From JBCBDX01 sp038529265 (GTDB lineage Bacteria; Pseudomonadota; Alphaproteobacteria; Rhizobiales; Rhizobiaceae): DNA of 64,000 nucleotides. The translations under genes and the position numbers were made by a program. Of this stretch, positions 1 to 8,228 are shown one piece after another. The stretch's first letter is position 1, and every line of letters starts with the position of its first letter. Location of the stretch: the NCBI GenBank assembly GCA_038529265.1, contig JBCBDX010000002.1:186001-250000 (forward strand), read 5' to 3'. The notes beneath the pieces were generated by a model. That model did no database searches and was not told the DNA's origin. It saw only the letters and a program-made list of their open reading frames with translations.

Positions 1-1
1 C

Positions 2-160
2 CAAGGCATCAAAGATTACGCCAACTGGCCTACGATCCCGCAGCTATATGTGAAAGGCGAGTTCGTCGGTGGATGCGACATCATTCGTGAGATGTTTCAA
101 GCTGGTGAATTGCAAGACCATTTTTCTTCCAATGGCATTAGCGTGAAGCAAACCAGCTAA
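2..160 (+). CDS. grxD: Monothiol glutaredoxin, Grx4 family (3' part only)
   Basis: The last 52 codons of a gene that begins before the window. They show the C-terminal half of a Grx4-type monothiol glutaredoxin: a WPTIPQLYV stretch containing the TIP glutathione-binding element, then GEFVGGCD and a REMFQAGEL helix. The CGFS active site would lie upstream and is not visible. These proteins bind a 2Fe-2S cluster with glutathione and pass Fe-S clusters on in the cytosol. The next gene starts 4 nt after the stop, so the two are probably co-transcribed. Family assignment is firm; the symbol follows E. coli usage. Confidence 0.9.
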   Translation, partial: QGIKDYANWPTIPQLYVKGEFVGGCDIIREMFQAGELQDHFSSNGISVKQTS

Positions 161-164
161 CGCC

Positions 165-1244
165 TTGGTTGCACTCAAACAGCTGCCTGATCCTATTGCG
201 GAAGCGTTTGCCAATCAGGCAACTGCTTGTGAATCACTAGGCTCTCCATTTACCGCCACTATATGTCGCTTAGCGGCGCAACATGGTTTGCCAGTGGGCA
301 AAACTCAGTCGCGTGTTGCATCATGGACAGGTGACCCGCACGGGACCGGCACAGCGGTCGCATTGCGACTGACAGGTGCTTTGCACAATATCGTACTCAA
401 AGGCGCGGATGATGAGCTTGCTGAGGCATACCCGCCCAAGGATTGGACTGAAGCCACACTGAATGCTGCAGTTTTCAGCGCCTTCGAGCGCCATGATAAG
501 ACGATCTGTGCGTTTCTCGAAAGCCCGCCCCAGACCAATGAGACGGGTCGGTCCGCCGCTTTGCTTCCAGCCTTCTTGCAACTGGCAAATCGCCATGACA
601 TGCCGATGGAACTGTTGGAGTTGGGTGCCAGCGCTGGCTTGAATCAGAACCTCGCACTTTTTCATTATAACTATGGCGATTGGTCGTGGGGCAATCCAAC
701 TTCACCGCTTCAATTGGCATGCCAATGGCGCGGCAGGCCTTTCCAATACAGCGATCAACAGCTTCATATTGTTTCTCGCTCGGGATGTGACATTTCACCA
801 GTTGCCATCTCAACCGAAGAAGACCGCATTCACCTGACATCCTATGTCTGGCCCGACCAACCCAAACGCCTGCAGCGAATGAAAGCGGCACTGTGTCTTG
901 CGCAGTCCAACCCACCAACAGTTGATAAATCGAGCGCAGCGGACTGGCTTGAGCACAAACTGCAAATGTCGCATGCCACGGGATTGTGGCGCGTCATCTT
1001 CCACACCATCATGTGGCAATATATGCCAGCAAAAGAGCAGCAGCGTGCACGCGCGCTTATTGAGGAAGCAGGCAAGCGTGCCACCAGGCAATCGCCGCTC
1101 GGTTGGGTACGGCTTGAAGCTGACGGCGAAAAAGGAAGCGCCGGGCTATATGTAACCGTATGGAATGGCAGCGATGATGATGGGCGGGACCGCCTACTCG
1201 GTCGTGGCGACTTTCACGGCCGCTGGATTGAATGGTTTGCCTAG
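165..1244 (+). CDS. DUF2332 domain-containing protein
   Basis: A 359-residue protein matching the DUF2332 family in length and in its signature ELGASAGLN (about residues 144-152), followed by a tyrosine-rich YNYG segment. The N-terminus (FANQATACESLGSPFTA) also looks like the usual family start. The only start that keeps it is a TTG at 165, 4 nt after the glutaredoxin stop, and there is no strong ribosome-binding site, so translation is probably coupled to grxD. The glycine-rich signature resembles a nucleotide-binding loop, but the biochemical role is unknown. Its 3' end overlaps the convergent VOC gene by 4 bp. Confidence 0.8.
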   Translation: MVALKQLPDPIAEAFANQATACESLGSPFTATICRLAAQHGLPVGKTQSRVASWTGDPHGTGTAVALRLTGALHNIVLKGADDELAEAYPPKDWTEATLNAAVFSAFERHDKTICAFLESPPQTNETGRSAALLPAFLQLANRHDMPMELLELGASAGLNQNLALFHYNYGDWSWGNPTSPLQLACQWRGRPFQYSDQQLHIVSRSGCDISPVAISTEEDRIHLTSYVWPDQPKRLQRMKAALCLAQSNPPTVDKSSAADWLEHKLQMSHATGLWRVIFHTIMWQYMPAKEQQRARALIEEAGKRATRQSPLGWVRLEADGEKGSAGLYVTVWNGSDDDGRDRLLGRGDFHGRWIEWFA

Positions 1245-1858
1245 AATGGTAAATCCAGCACTGCGTGCCTTTGTTGCCCTGCCAACTTAAGTGTCATTGA
1301 CGGTAGACCCTTCTCAACTTTGAAAACCGGTTCCATCTTTATGCTCAGTGGATTCATGATATGCGTGTCGGAGCACTGCAGTCTGGTGATTTCCAAACGC
1401 TCAAAGCCAGCCTCTTTCTGCATGCCACCATGACGTTCCGGCGGCATCTCACTTGGCGGTTTTGACCCAGGAAAACTGAACAATAGAGGCAAGTCAGCAT
1501 CATCACTTGCAACCGCCATCGGAATAGAAACACCTTCCGGCAAATAAGGCGGTTTGAAATCCCACACCGGAACGTTGGCGTCACCACGCCACGCGATGCC
1601 GAACGGATTGGCATTGCCCAAAGCGCGGTCAGCCAGCTTGGTTCGCTCAATGGCAGGTGACCGCGCTTCGGCCTCATCTTCTAGCCAGAGTATTTCGAGA
1701 AACGCATTTTCAAAGCAGTAGCAGATGTTTGATGTGCCCTGTCCCCGATGTTGTCGACGATAACTTTCTTTGAGTCCAAGCGCTGATAACTTGGCTACGA
1801 CGCGAGCAACCTCGTCTTTCGGTACCATCCAGAAAATATGATCCAATTCAATGGACAT
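1241..1858 (-). CDS. Glyoxalase-like (VOC superfamily) domain protein
   Basis: A 205-residue protein that begins IELDHIFW and continues with the beta-alpha-beta-beta-beta pattern of the glyoxalase-like family (PF13468 type). That family has a HxxW near the start and a central FLEILWL strand carrying an acidic residue. It is probably a small cytosolic metalloenzyme or binding protein; the substrate cannot be read from the sequence. It is transcribed divergently from the YtoQ gene, with only 48 bp between the two start codons. Its 3' end overlaps the DUF2332 gene by 4 bp. Confidence 0.7.
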   Translation of the reverse strand: MSIELDHIFWMVPKDEVARVVAKLSALGLKESYRRQHRGQGTSNICYCFENAFLEILWLEDEAEARSPAIERTKLADRALGNANPFGIAWRGDANVPVWDFKPPYLPEGVSIPMAVASDDADLPLLFSFPGSKPPSEMPPERHGGMQKEAGFERLEITRLQCSDTHIMNPLSIKMEPVFKVEKGLPSMTLKLAGQQRHAVLDLPF

Positions 1859-1906
1859 GCGCAGTTCGCTTCACATATGAGATCGCTCTATCAAGGAGAT
1901 AAGTCG

Positions 1907-2380
1907 ATGCAATGGAACGTCTATCTTTCAGGCGAAATTCACACCGATTGGCGAAAGCAAGTTGAGAACGGCGCAAGCAAGGCCGAGCTTCCTGTGACAT
2001 TCTCAGCACCGGTGACACACCATGAAGCATCAGACGATGCAGGCGTGGCCATCCTGGGCGCTGAACCGAATAAGTTTTGGCACGATCACAAGGGTGCACA
2101 GATCAACGCAATCCGCACAAGAACACTGCTTGAGAAAGCCGATATCGTGGTCGTGCGGTTTGGTGAAAAATATAAGCAATGGAATGCTGCGTTCGACGCT
2201 GGTTACGCCGCTGCGCTCGGCAAGCCATTGATCATCATGCATCAAGACGAGCACGCGCACGCGCTCAAGGAGGTGGATGCTGCGGCTCTTGCTGTTAGCA
2301 AAACACCGGCTCAAATTGTCGAAATCCTGTCTTATGTGATCAACGGAGAGCTTTCAGGCTATACGGACGCATCGCAATGA
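1907..2380 (+). CDS. YtoQ family protein (nucleoside 2-deoxyribosyltransferase-like)
   Basis: A 157-residue protein beginning MQWNVYLSGEIHTDWR, the diagnostic opening of the YtoQ family, with a later ADIVVVRFGEKYKQWNAAFDAG segment typical of nucleoside deoxyribosyltransferase-like folds. An upstream in-frame extension to 1838 exists, but the ATG at 1907 is preceded by AAGGAG with 8 nt spacing and fits the family length. The function of the family is not established; nucleotide or nucleoside processing is a guess from the fold. The stop overlaps the next start as ATGA, so the three genes YtoQ-DUF2461-MFS form a coupled operon. Confidence 0.8.
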   Translation: MQWNVYLSGEIHTDWRKQVENGASKAELPVTFSAPVTHHEASDDAGVAILGAEPNKFWHDHKGAQINAIRTRTLLEKADIVVVRFGEKYKQWNAAFDAGYAAALGKPLIIMHQDEHAHALKEVDAAALAVSKTPAQIVEILSYVINGELSGYTDASQ

Positions 2381-3081
2381 ACCCAGAGACTTTCCAAGGA
2401 TTTCCAGAAGACACGCTAAAGTTTCTAAAGGCGCTCGGCTTTCATCAAAGCCGTGAATGGTTTCACGAAAACAAGAAACTGTACGAAAGCGCCGTCAAAA
2501 ACCCGCTCGGCGATATGATCGAAGCGGCGTCAATACAGTTTGAGGTCGACAAGATCCCGCTGCGCGCGAACCGCAAAACATCGCTTTACCGGGTCAATCG
2601 CGACATTCGCTTCTCGAAAAATAAAGACCCTTACAACACGCATATGAGCGGTCTTTTGACCCGCAACGCTACCAAAAAAGAACAGGGTTTTGTTTATGTC
2701 CATATCTCTAATGAAGAGACGTTTATCGCATCTGGTTTCTATGGACTGGATGGCGCGCAACTGAGAGCATTTCGCGATTTGATAATCCGCGAACCTGATA
2801 ACTTCCGCAAAATCGTAAAATCTATGGAAAAACTGGGCTACACCATGGGTGAAGGTGGCGCGCTCAAACGCTTGCCAGCCGGCTTTGACAAAGAGTTGCC
2901 CGAAGACATTCAAAAGTGGCTAAAGCTGAAGAACTTCACCTTCATGGACCATTTTGACCAGTCGGTCATCTATACGCCGGAATTGATTGAGCGTATGGCG
3001 CGACTTGGCAAAGCGTCGATACCGTTTCTGGAATTTGGATGGCGCGCCATCGACCCCCTTCGAGAAGATGCACCTGCATGA
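2377..3081 (+). CDS. DUF2461 domain-containing protein (TIGR02453 type)
   Basis: A 234-residue protein close to the usual length of the DUF2461/TIGR02453 family. It has the family hallmarks FLKALGFHQSREWFHENK near residues 15-32, then KTSLYRVNRDIRFSKNKDPYNTH at about 67-89 and YVHIS after it. The function is unknown; conserved arginines and lysines suggest an anionic ligand, but that is inference. Both ends overlap neighbours by ATGA (2377-2380 and 3078-3081), which indicates translational coupling with YtoQ and the MFS gene. Confidence 0.85.
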   Translation: MNPETFQGFPEDTLKFLKALGFHQSREWFHENKKLYESAVKNPLGDMIEAASIQFEVDKIPLRANRKTSLYRVNRDIRFSKNKDPYNTHMSGLLTRNATKKEQGFVYVHISNEETFIASGFYGLDGAQLRAFRDLIIREPDNFRKIVKSMEKLGYTMGEGGALKRLPAGFDKELPEDIQKWLKLKNFTFMDHFDQSVIYTPELIERMARLGKASIPFLEFGWRAIDPLREDAPA

Positions 3082-4334
3082 ACGATATCAAATCGCCAAG
3101 TATGCCTGCGCCACCACGTTTCGAACTGGCGCAGACAAATGTTACGCGTCCGGAATTTATCGCCATGCTGGCCATGCTGATGGCGCTCAACGCGTTGGCC
3201 ATCGATATTATGCTGCCTGCATTCCCCAACATTCTGGCGTCATATCCGGAAACGCCGGACAATCGCGTCCAACTCGTTTTAACTGCGTATCTGCTTGGCT
3301 TTGGCTTTTCGCAGCTCGTTTTCGGCCCCATTTCCGATCGTTTTGGTCGACGTGTACCGCTATTCGTTGGCATGGGAATCTATATGACATTTGCGCTCGT
3401 CGGCGCGTTTGCACCAAGCCTTGAATGGTTGCTTGCTGCCCGCTTCGTACAAGGCGTTGGCGCGGCAGGAACCAGAACTATTGCGCTGGCCATTGTTCGC
3501 GACACACATTCTGGTCGAGCCATGGCATCGACAATGAGCTTAGTGCTCATGGTCTTTATGATTGTGCCAGTGCTGGCACCAGCTATCGGTCAAGTCATCA
3601 TCCTGGGCCGCGAGTGGCAGTGGATATTTATCTTCATGGCGACCTGCTGCGCCATCGTCTTGGTCTGGACTGCAGCACGCTTGCCCGAAACGCTGGGCAC
3701 CGAACACCGCAGAGCGCTGACCTTTTCTTCGGTCAGGGAAGCGTTCAAAATTATTTTTTCGAACCGTCAATCACTCTTTTATGGGCTCGGGACAGCTTTC
3801 TTTTTCGGGTCGCTATTCTCCTTTCTCAATCTCGCACAGCCAGTCTTTGGTGAAACCTATGAGTTGGGTGTGCTTTTCCCGGCAGCTTTCGCAAGCCTTG
3901 CGATTCTGATGGCGATCTCCAGCTTTGCGAACTCACGGCTCGTGTTGCGTCTGGGTCAGCGGCGGCTCGCGCATAGCGGGCTGCTGGGTTTTGCGACCCT
4001 TAGCGGCCTGCACGCGTTTATTGCTGCTTTCGGCAATCCGCCACTGTGGCTGTTTATGATCCTTATTGCCATCACAATGCCGCTGTTCGGATTGATAGGC
4101 GCTAATCTGAACTCCCTTGCGATGGAGCCCATGGGCAAAATTGCCGGAACAGCTTCATCTGTCTTCGGCTTTGGTCAAACCGTGATCGGCTCGCTACTTG
4201 GAGCAATTGTCGGGCAGGCCTTTGGCGGTCAGATCCTTACATTGGTTTTAGGCTTTGCACTCGTTTCGTCTGCAGCCCTGACATGTGTGCTCATCGCGGA
4301 AGGCGGCAAGCTATTTGGTTCCGTTGAAGGGTGA
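3078..4334 (+). CDS. MFS drug-resistance transporter, Bcr/CflA-like
   Basis: A 418-residue, strongly hydrophobic protein with about 12 predicted membrane segments. Motif A (GPISDRFGRR) lies in the loop after the second helix, and the NALAIDIMLPAFPNI helix is typical of the Bcr/CflA branch. It should export small toxic compounds by proton antiport in the inner membrane. The start at 3078 (MNDIKS) gives an ATGA overlap with the DUF2461 stop; an earlier in-frame ATG at 3039 lies inside that gene and is less likely. The last 106 bp overlap the convergent ttcA reading frame. Confidence 0.85.
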   Translation: MNDIKSPSMPAPPRFELAQTNVTRPEFIAMLAMLMALNALAIDIMLPAFPNILASYPETPDNRVQLVLTAYLLGFGFSQLVFGPISDRFGRRVPLFVGMGIYMTFALVGAFAPSLEWLLAARFVQGVGAAGTRTIALAIVRDTHSGRAMASTMSLVLMVFMIVPVLAPAIGQVIILGREWQWIFIFMATCCAIVLVWTAARLPETLGTEHRRALTFSSVREAFKIIFSNRQSLFYGLGTAFFFGSLFSFLNLAQPVFGETYELGVLFPAAFASLAILMAISSFANSRLVLRLGQRRLAHSGLLGFATLSGLHAFIAAFGNPPLWLFMILIAITMPLFGLIGANLNSLAMEPMGKIAGTASSVFGFGQTVIGSLLGAIVGQAFGGQILTLVLGFALVSSAALTCVLIAEGGKLFGSVEG

Positions 4335-5167
4335 GGTTCAAGACCGGCAAAGTCGAACAAAGATCGATCCAGCAAATGGCTGGGACGCGCATGCGCCAAA
4401 GCCCGGATCATGGTATCTTTTCGACCAGGCATTCGCTTTTCTATTTCAGCAATCATCGCCTTCATGGCGTTACGCTGGAGGCCGTCTTGTGAACCGCACA
4501 AGTCGCACGGAATGATGGGAAACTTCATCGCGTCTGCAAAGCGCGCCAGATCATCTTCGGCACAGTACACCATAGGCCGCATGACCAGTAAGTCTCCATC
4601 ATCATTAAGCAATTTGGGTGACATGGATGCCAGTCGGCCGCCATGGAACAAGTTCATAAAAAAGGTTTCAAGCAAATCCTCACGGTGATGGCCAAGGATC
4701 AGCGCAGAGCAGCCCTCTTCTCGCGCCACCCGATAAAGATTACCCCGTCGCAAGCGGGAACAAAGCGCGCAATAGGTCTGCGTTTCTGGCACCTTGTCCG
4801 TAACAATGGAGTAGGTATCCTCATACTCGATGCGGTGCTCAATACCGAATTTGGAAAGCCATTCTGGCAGAACGTGTTTTGGAAAGTTCGGTTGACCTTG
4901 GTCCAGATTGCAAGCCAGCAACTCAACGGGCAAAAGCCCGCGCCATTTCAGATCAAGCAAACAGGCAAGCAGACCATAGGAATCCTTGCCACCCGACAGC
5001 GCAATCAGCCATCGATCGCCTGTTTTGACCATAGAGAAATCGTCCATCGCCTGGCGTATGTGGCGCAACAATCGCTTTCGCAGCTTGTTGAATTCTACAG
5101 ACTTGGGCACATCCCTAAACAGCGCATGAGCACCGTTCTCGGTAGGTATTTCATTGATAGTTTCCAT
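4229..5167 (-). CDS. ttcA: tRNA 2-thiocytidine biosynthesis protein TtcA
   Basis: A 312-residue N-type ATP pyrophosphatase that thiolates C32 of certain tRNAs. It shows the PP-loop SGGKDS at residues 58-63, a first CxxC pair at C133/C136 (YCALC) and a second at C221/C224 (CDLCG), which ligand the Fe-S cluster in this family. The start at 5167 (METINE) is preferred: longer forms beginning at 5221 would run through the rpsD terminator. The C-terminal tail of about 40 residues is proline/serine-rich and overlaps the MFS gene on the other strand. Confidence 0.92.
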   Translation of the reverse strand: METINEIPTENGAHALFRDVPKSVEFNKLRKRLLRHIRQAMDDFSMVKTGDRWLIALSGGKDSYGLLACLLDLKWRGLLPVELLACNLDQGQPNFPKHVLPEWLSKFGIEHRIEYEDTYSIVTDKVPETQTYCALCSRLRRGNLYRVAREEGCSALILGHHREDLLETFFMNLFHGGRLASMSPKLLNDDGDLLVMRPMVYCAEDDLARFADAMKFPIIPCDLCGSQDGLQRNAMKAMIAEIEKRMPGRKDTMIRALAHARPSHLLDRSLFDFAGLEPHPSTEPNSLPPSAMSTHVRAADETSAKPKTNVRI

Positions 5168-5200
5168 GAAAAGCTCGATAGCGCGAAATGTCATACGCGC

Positions 5201-5232
5201 AAAACAAAACCGCCGGACCAAAGGCCCGGCGG
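5201..5232 (-). terminator. Rho-independent terminator of rpsD
   Basis: On the minus strand a perfect 7-bp GC stem (CCGCCGG/CCGGCGG, 5210-5216 with 5226-5232) is followed by a T-rich tract TTTTGTTTT. It lies 26 bp after the rpsD stop and just upstream of ttcA, so it separates the two transcripts. Confidence 0.8.
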
Positions 5233-5257
5233 CTGAAAAAACTTCTGTTCTGATAAA

Positions 5258-5875
5258 TCAACGAGAATAGAATTCGACGACCAGATTTGGCTCCATCATC
5301 ACAGGATAAGGCACATCGCCAAGCGATGGCATGCGAACAAAAGTTGCAACCATTTTGGAATGATCAGCCTCAACATAGTCTGGCACATCGCGCTCGGCCA
5401 ACTGTGTCGCTTCGATTACGAAAGCCAATTGCTTGGACTTCTCCTTCACTTCAACGACATCGCCCGCTTTCAAGCGGTATGATGGAATATTAACGCGTTT
5501 GCCATTGACCTTGACGTGACCATGGTTGACGAACTGACGCGCTGCAAAAATTGTCGCGACGAACTTGGAGCGGTAAACGAACGCGTCCAGACGGCTTTCC
5601 AGCAAACCAATCAGTAGTTCCGGCGTATCGCCCTTGCGGCGTGAGGCTTCATCATAGGTCTTGCGGAACTGCTTTTCCGAGATGTCGCCATAGTAACCTT
5701 TTAGCTTCTGCTTGGCGCGCAACTGGACGCCGAAATCAGAAAGCTTGCCCTTGCGACGCTGGCCGTGCTGACCAGGACCATATTCGCGGCGGTTTACGGG
5801 AGACTTTGGGCGACCCCATACATTTTCGCCCATACGTCGATCAAGTTTATACTTAGCAGATGTGCGCTTGCTCAT
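5258..5875 (-). CDS. rpsD: 30S ribosomal protein S4
   Basis: A 205-residue protein, the normal length for alphaproteobacterial S4, beginning MSKRTSAKYKLDRRMGENVWG. It contains the S4 RNA-binding domain (residues about 95-160, with LDAFVYRSKF, ARQFVNHGHVKVNG and VNIPSYRLKAGD). S4 nucleates 30S assembly on 16S rRNA. The ATG at 5875 has AAAGGAC 5 nt upstream; a longer in-frame form from 5932 has no family support. The gene is monocistronic, with its own terminator, as is usual outside the alpha operon in this group. Confidence 0.97.
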   Translation of the reverse strand: MSKRTSAKYKLDRRMGENVWGRPKSPVNRREYGPGQHGQRRKGKLSDFGVQLRAKQKLKGYYGDISEKQFRKTYDEASRRKGDTPELLIGLLESRLDAFVYRSKFVATIFAARQFVNHGHVKVNGKRVNIPSYRLKAGDVVEVKEKSKQLAFVIEATQLAERDVPDYVEADHSKMVATFVRMPSLGDVPYPVMMEPNLVVEFYSR

Positions 5876-6085
5876 CGCATGTCCTTTCAAATAACGACAT
5901 CGCCGCACCATGCAGCGATGAAAGGAATGCACCCTCCTCTGCCTTCATTTTTGGAAGACTGACAGAAATACCCACGCACGCATTGCAGGAGTTCATTTCA
6001 CGGGATACACAATGCTCCAGCCGGAGCCGCGTTGCCAATGAACGCGATAGCCCGAAATGTCAACATCGGAAAACGCTGAACCTTG

Positions 6086-7126
6086 ATGCAAACCAGCAGC
6101 TTGAAACAAAAGTTCTGGGACTTGCACGCGCGGGTTAGGCTTCCAAGACGAGCCCAACGTGATTTGAACTTCATGGGTATGGCAACGCCGCCGGCAATTA
6201 CTTTTGGCCTAACGCGATCATCACCGTTTTCTCATGACGTAAAGCTTTCCCGAAGAGGGTCTGCGATCCACGTGGATTATCAATTTGAACAACCCGAGCA
6301 CGAATTAAACACCATCAGAAGGCGCATGTCGTCCGTCATTTATCAGTTCGCTCATTGCAGTGATGAAGTTGAGGAAATGTCGGTCTGCTTGGGGGATGGA
6401 TTCGAAGGCACATTGACCCCGCTCGTCTTTTCGACAAATCGATCTGATAAAACACCGATACCTGATTGTTATCAGTTCATGTTGCGTGGCTTTGCAAAAA
6501 TGCGTGCCGAAGCTGACGCAAATGCCCAGCCGTGGCTCAAAAGAAGCAAAACACTGCGCTGGCGGGGTGCTGATTCTGGTGAAGGACGAAACTTGGCAGA
6601 GCCAGGTGTTCAAAATGACCCAACCGTAAAGGCGCGCTTGAGAATGTGTGTAATTGCCAAGGAGCTGGAAGATGCCGACTGCAAGATTTACCTTGCAGAA
6701 CGCGACAGGTCAGCACCCGCATTTCGATTTCATGGCATATTGGGCGGACGCATAGAAGAAACAGACTGGATCAATGACCGATATGCACTGGACATTGACG
6801 GCATGACCAATACGTGGAGCAACTTCCTTGCACGCTTGCATCTAGGCTGTTGCGTTTTGAAAGTTGATAGCCAGTTCGGCTACCGACAATGGTACTATGA
6901 CAGGATAAAGCCGTGGGAGCATTATGTACCTGTGAAGGCTGACATGTCGGATCTGGCTGAAAAACTCGATTGGGCTCGTTCAAATGATGCCGAAGCGGAA
7001 CAAATTGCACAAAACGGCCAGAGCCTTGCGCGATCGATGACGATGGAGCATGTAACCAGAGATGCCGCCCGCATCATCGAGACCCACTATTTGGGAAAAC
7101 CCAAGTCAGCTTTTGCGCTGTCGTGA
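6086..7126 (+). CDS. Glycosyltransferase family 90 (CAP10-like), copy 1
   Basis: A 346-residue protein with the blocks that define GT90/CAP10 enzymes: LRWRGADSG at residues 157-165, VKARLRM at 181-187, YALDIDGMTNTWS at 233-245, QWYYDRIKPWEHYVPVKAD at 268-286 and SDLAEKLDW after it. Characterised eukaryotic GT90 members transfer xylose or glucose; bacterial ones modify lipopolysaccharide-like glycans. No signal peptide or membrane segment is visible, so it should act in the cytoplasm. The ATG at 6086 follows a TTG and has only a weak GGAAAA site. The gene heads a cassette that ends in UDP-xylose synthesis, so xylosyltransferase activity is a reasonable inference, not a proof. A paralogue follows directly. 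Confidence 0.8.
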   Translation: MQTSSLKQKFWDLHARVRLPRRAQRDLNFMGMATPPAITFGLTRSSPFSHDVKLSRRGSAIHVDYQFEQPEHELNTIRRRMSSVIYQFAHCSDEVEEMSVCLGDGFEGTLTPLVFSTNRSDKTPIPDCYQFMLRGFAKMRAEADANAQPWLKRSKTLRWRGADSGEGRNLAEPGVQNDPTVKARLRMCVIAKELEDADCKIYLAERDRSAPAFRFHGILGGRIEETDWINDRYALDIDGMTNTWSNFLARLHLGCCVLKVDSQFGYRQWYYDRIKPWEHYVPVKADMSDLAEKLDWARSNDAEAEQIAQNGQSLARSMTMEHVTRDAARIIETHYLGKPKSAFALS

Positions 7127-7193
7127 GCGGAATAAAACTTGGACTAAGCCAAAACAATAGAAACGCGATTCAACTGCTGATTAAGAAATCGAA

Positions 7194-8228
7194 TTGTTCA
7201 AAAACCTCTCCGAAAACTACAACAAATTTCGCATTGTAAGGCGTGCGCAGCGACATGTGCGAAAACATGGCGCAACACCGCCGCGCATGACGATGAGTTT
7301 CACCCGCAATTCACCGTTTCAGTCTGATGTTAGGTTGGTGCGTCGGAGAAATGGCGCCTTTGAAATTGAATACCAGTTTGTTCGACCGGACTTGATGCTC
7401 GATGGCATTCGGCGCCGCATCAGCACGCCTGTGCACCAATTCATTTATTGCTCGCCACAGGTCACAGAGATGGGTGTGTGCATCGGCGATGGTGCAGAAG
7501 ACTCAATCAATCCGTTCGCTTTCTCTTCAAACCGCCCACACATGGTTCTTATTCCGGACCATTATCAGTTCATGCTTGAAGGTTTTGCCAAGCATAGAGC
7601 GACCACAGACGGCAATGACAAGCCATGGATATCACGCGGCAGCACCTTACGATGGCGTGGCACAGACACGGGCGCTGGACGAACCGAATGTGATCATGAT
7701 TGCGCTTTCGATCCGAGTGTAAAAGCCAGACTACGCCTTTGCTTTATTGCTAGAGAGCTACCCGACTGTGATATCAAGCTGGCCAGATCTGTCAGACCAA
7801 ATCTGGAACCCAAATATACTCATCACGGGATTATTGGTCCTATCATCGAAGAGCAGGAGTGGATCAACGATCGCTACGCCTTGGACATTGATGGCAACAC
7901 AAACACGTGGAGCAACATGATTGCTCGCATGCATCTGGGCTGCTGTGTCTTGAAGGTCGCCAGCCAATTCGGCTATCGCCAATGGTATTATGATCGAATC
8001 CAACCGTGGGAGCACTTCGTTCCGGTCAAATCCGACATGTCGGATCTAGCCGAGAAACTTGATTGGGTACGCTCTAACGATGAAGAAGCAGAACGCATTG
8101 CCAAGAATGGTCAAGCTTTCGCGCGCACGCTGACGATGGAGAGTTGCGCTGTTGAGGGCGCTCAAATTATAGAAACCCATTATTTGGGAAAACCCACCGG
8201 GTACGCACAGGAATATCTAGTAAAGTGA
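7194..8228 (+). CDS. Glycosyltransferase family 90 (CAP10-like), copy 2
   Basis: A 344-residue paralogue of the preceding gene, aligning over its full length with the same blocks: TLRWRGTDTG, VKARLRLCF, YALDIDGNTNTWS and QWYYDRIQPWEHFVPVK. The C-terminal third is the most alike, also at DNA level, whereas the N-terminal third and the region between the WRG and DIDG blocks differ, which suggests different acceptors. It starts at a TTG (7194) with no clear ribosome-binding site, 67 nt after copy 1. Its stop overlaps the GTG start of the UDP-glucose dehydrogenase as GTGA, tying it to sugar-nucleotide supply. Confidence 0.8.
   Translation: MFKNLSENYNKFRIVRRAQRHVRKHGATPPRMTMSFTRNSPFQSDVRLVRRRNGAFEIEYQFVRPDLMLDGIRRRISTPVHQFIYCSPQVTEMGVCIGDGAEDSINPFAFSSNRPHMVLIPDHYQFMLEGFAKHRATTDGNDKPWISRGSTLRWRGTDTGAGRTECDHDCAFDPSVKARLRLCFIARELPDCDIKLARSVRPNLEPKYTHHGIIGPIIEEQEWINDRYALDIDGNTNTWSNMIARMHLGCCVLKVASQFGYRQWYYDRIQPWEHFVPVKSDMSDLAEKLDWVRSNDEEAERIAKNGQAFARTLTMESCAVEGAQIIETHYLGKPTGYAQEYLVK

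Noticed and set aside
1318..1340. Second copy of the GAAAACCGGTT repeat
   Set aside because: Only about 12 bp match, inside the VOC gene, without the inverted arms.
5153..5236. Longer ttcA start at 5221
   Set aside because: It would place the rpsD terminator stem inside the coding sequence and adds residues not seen in the family.
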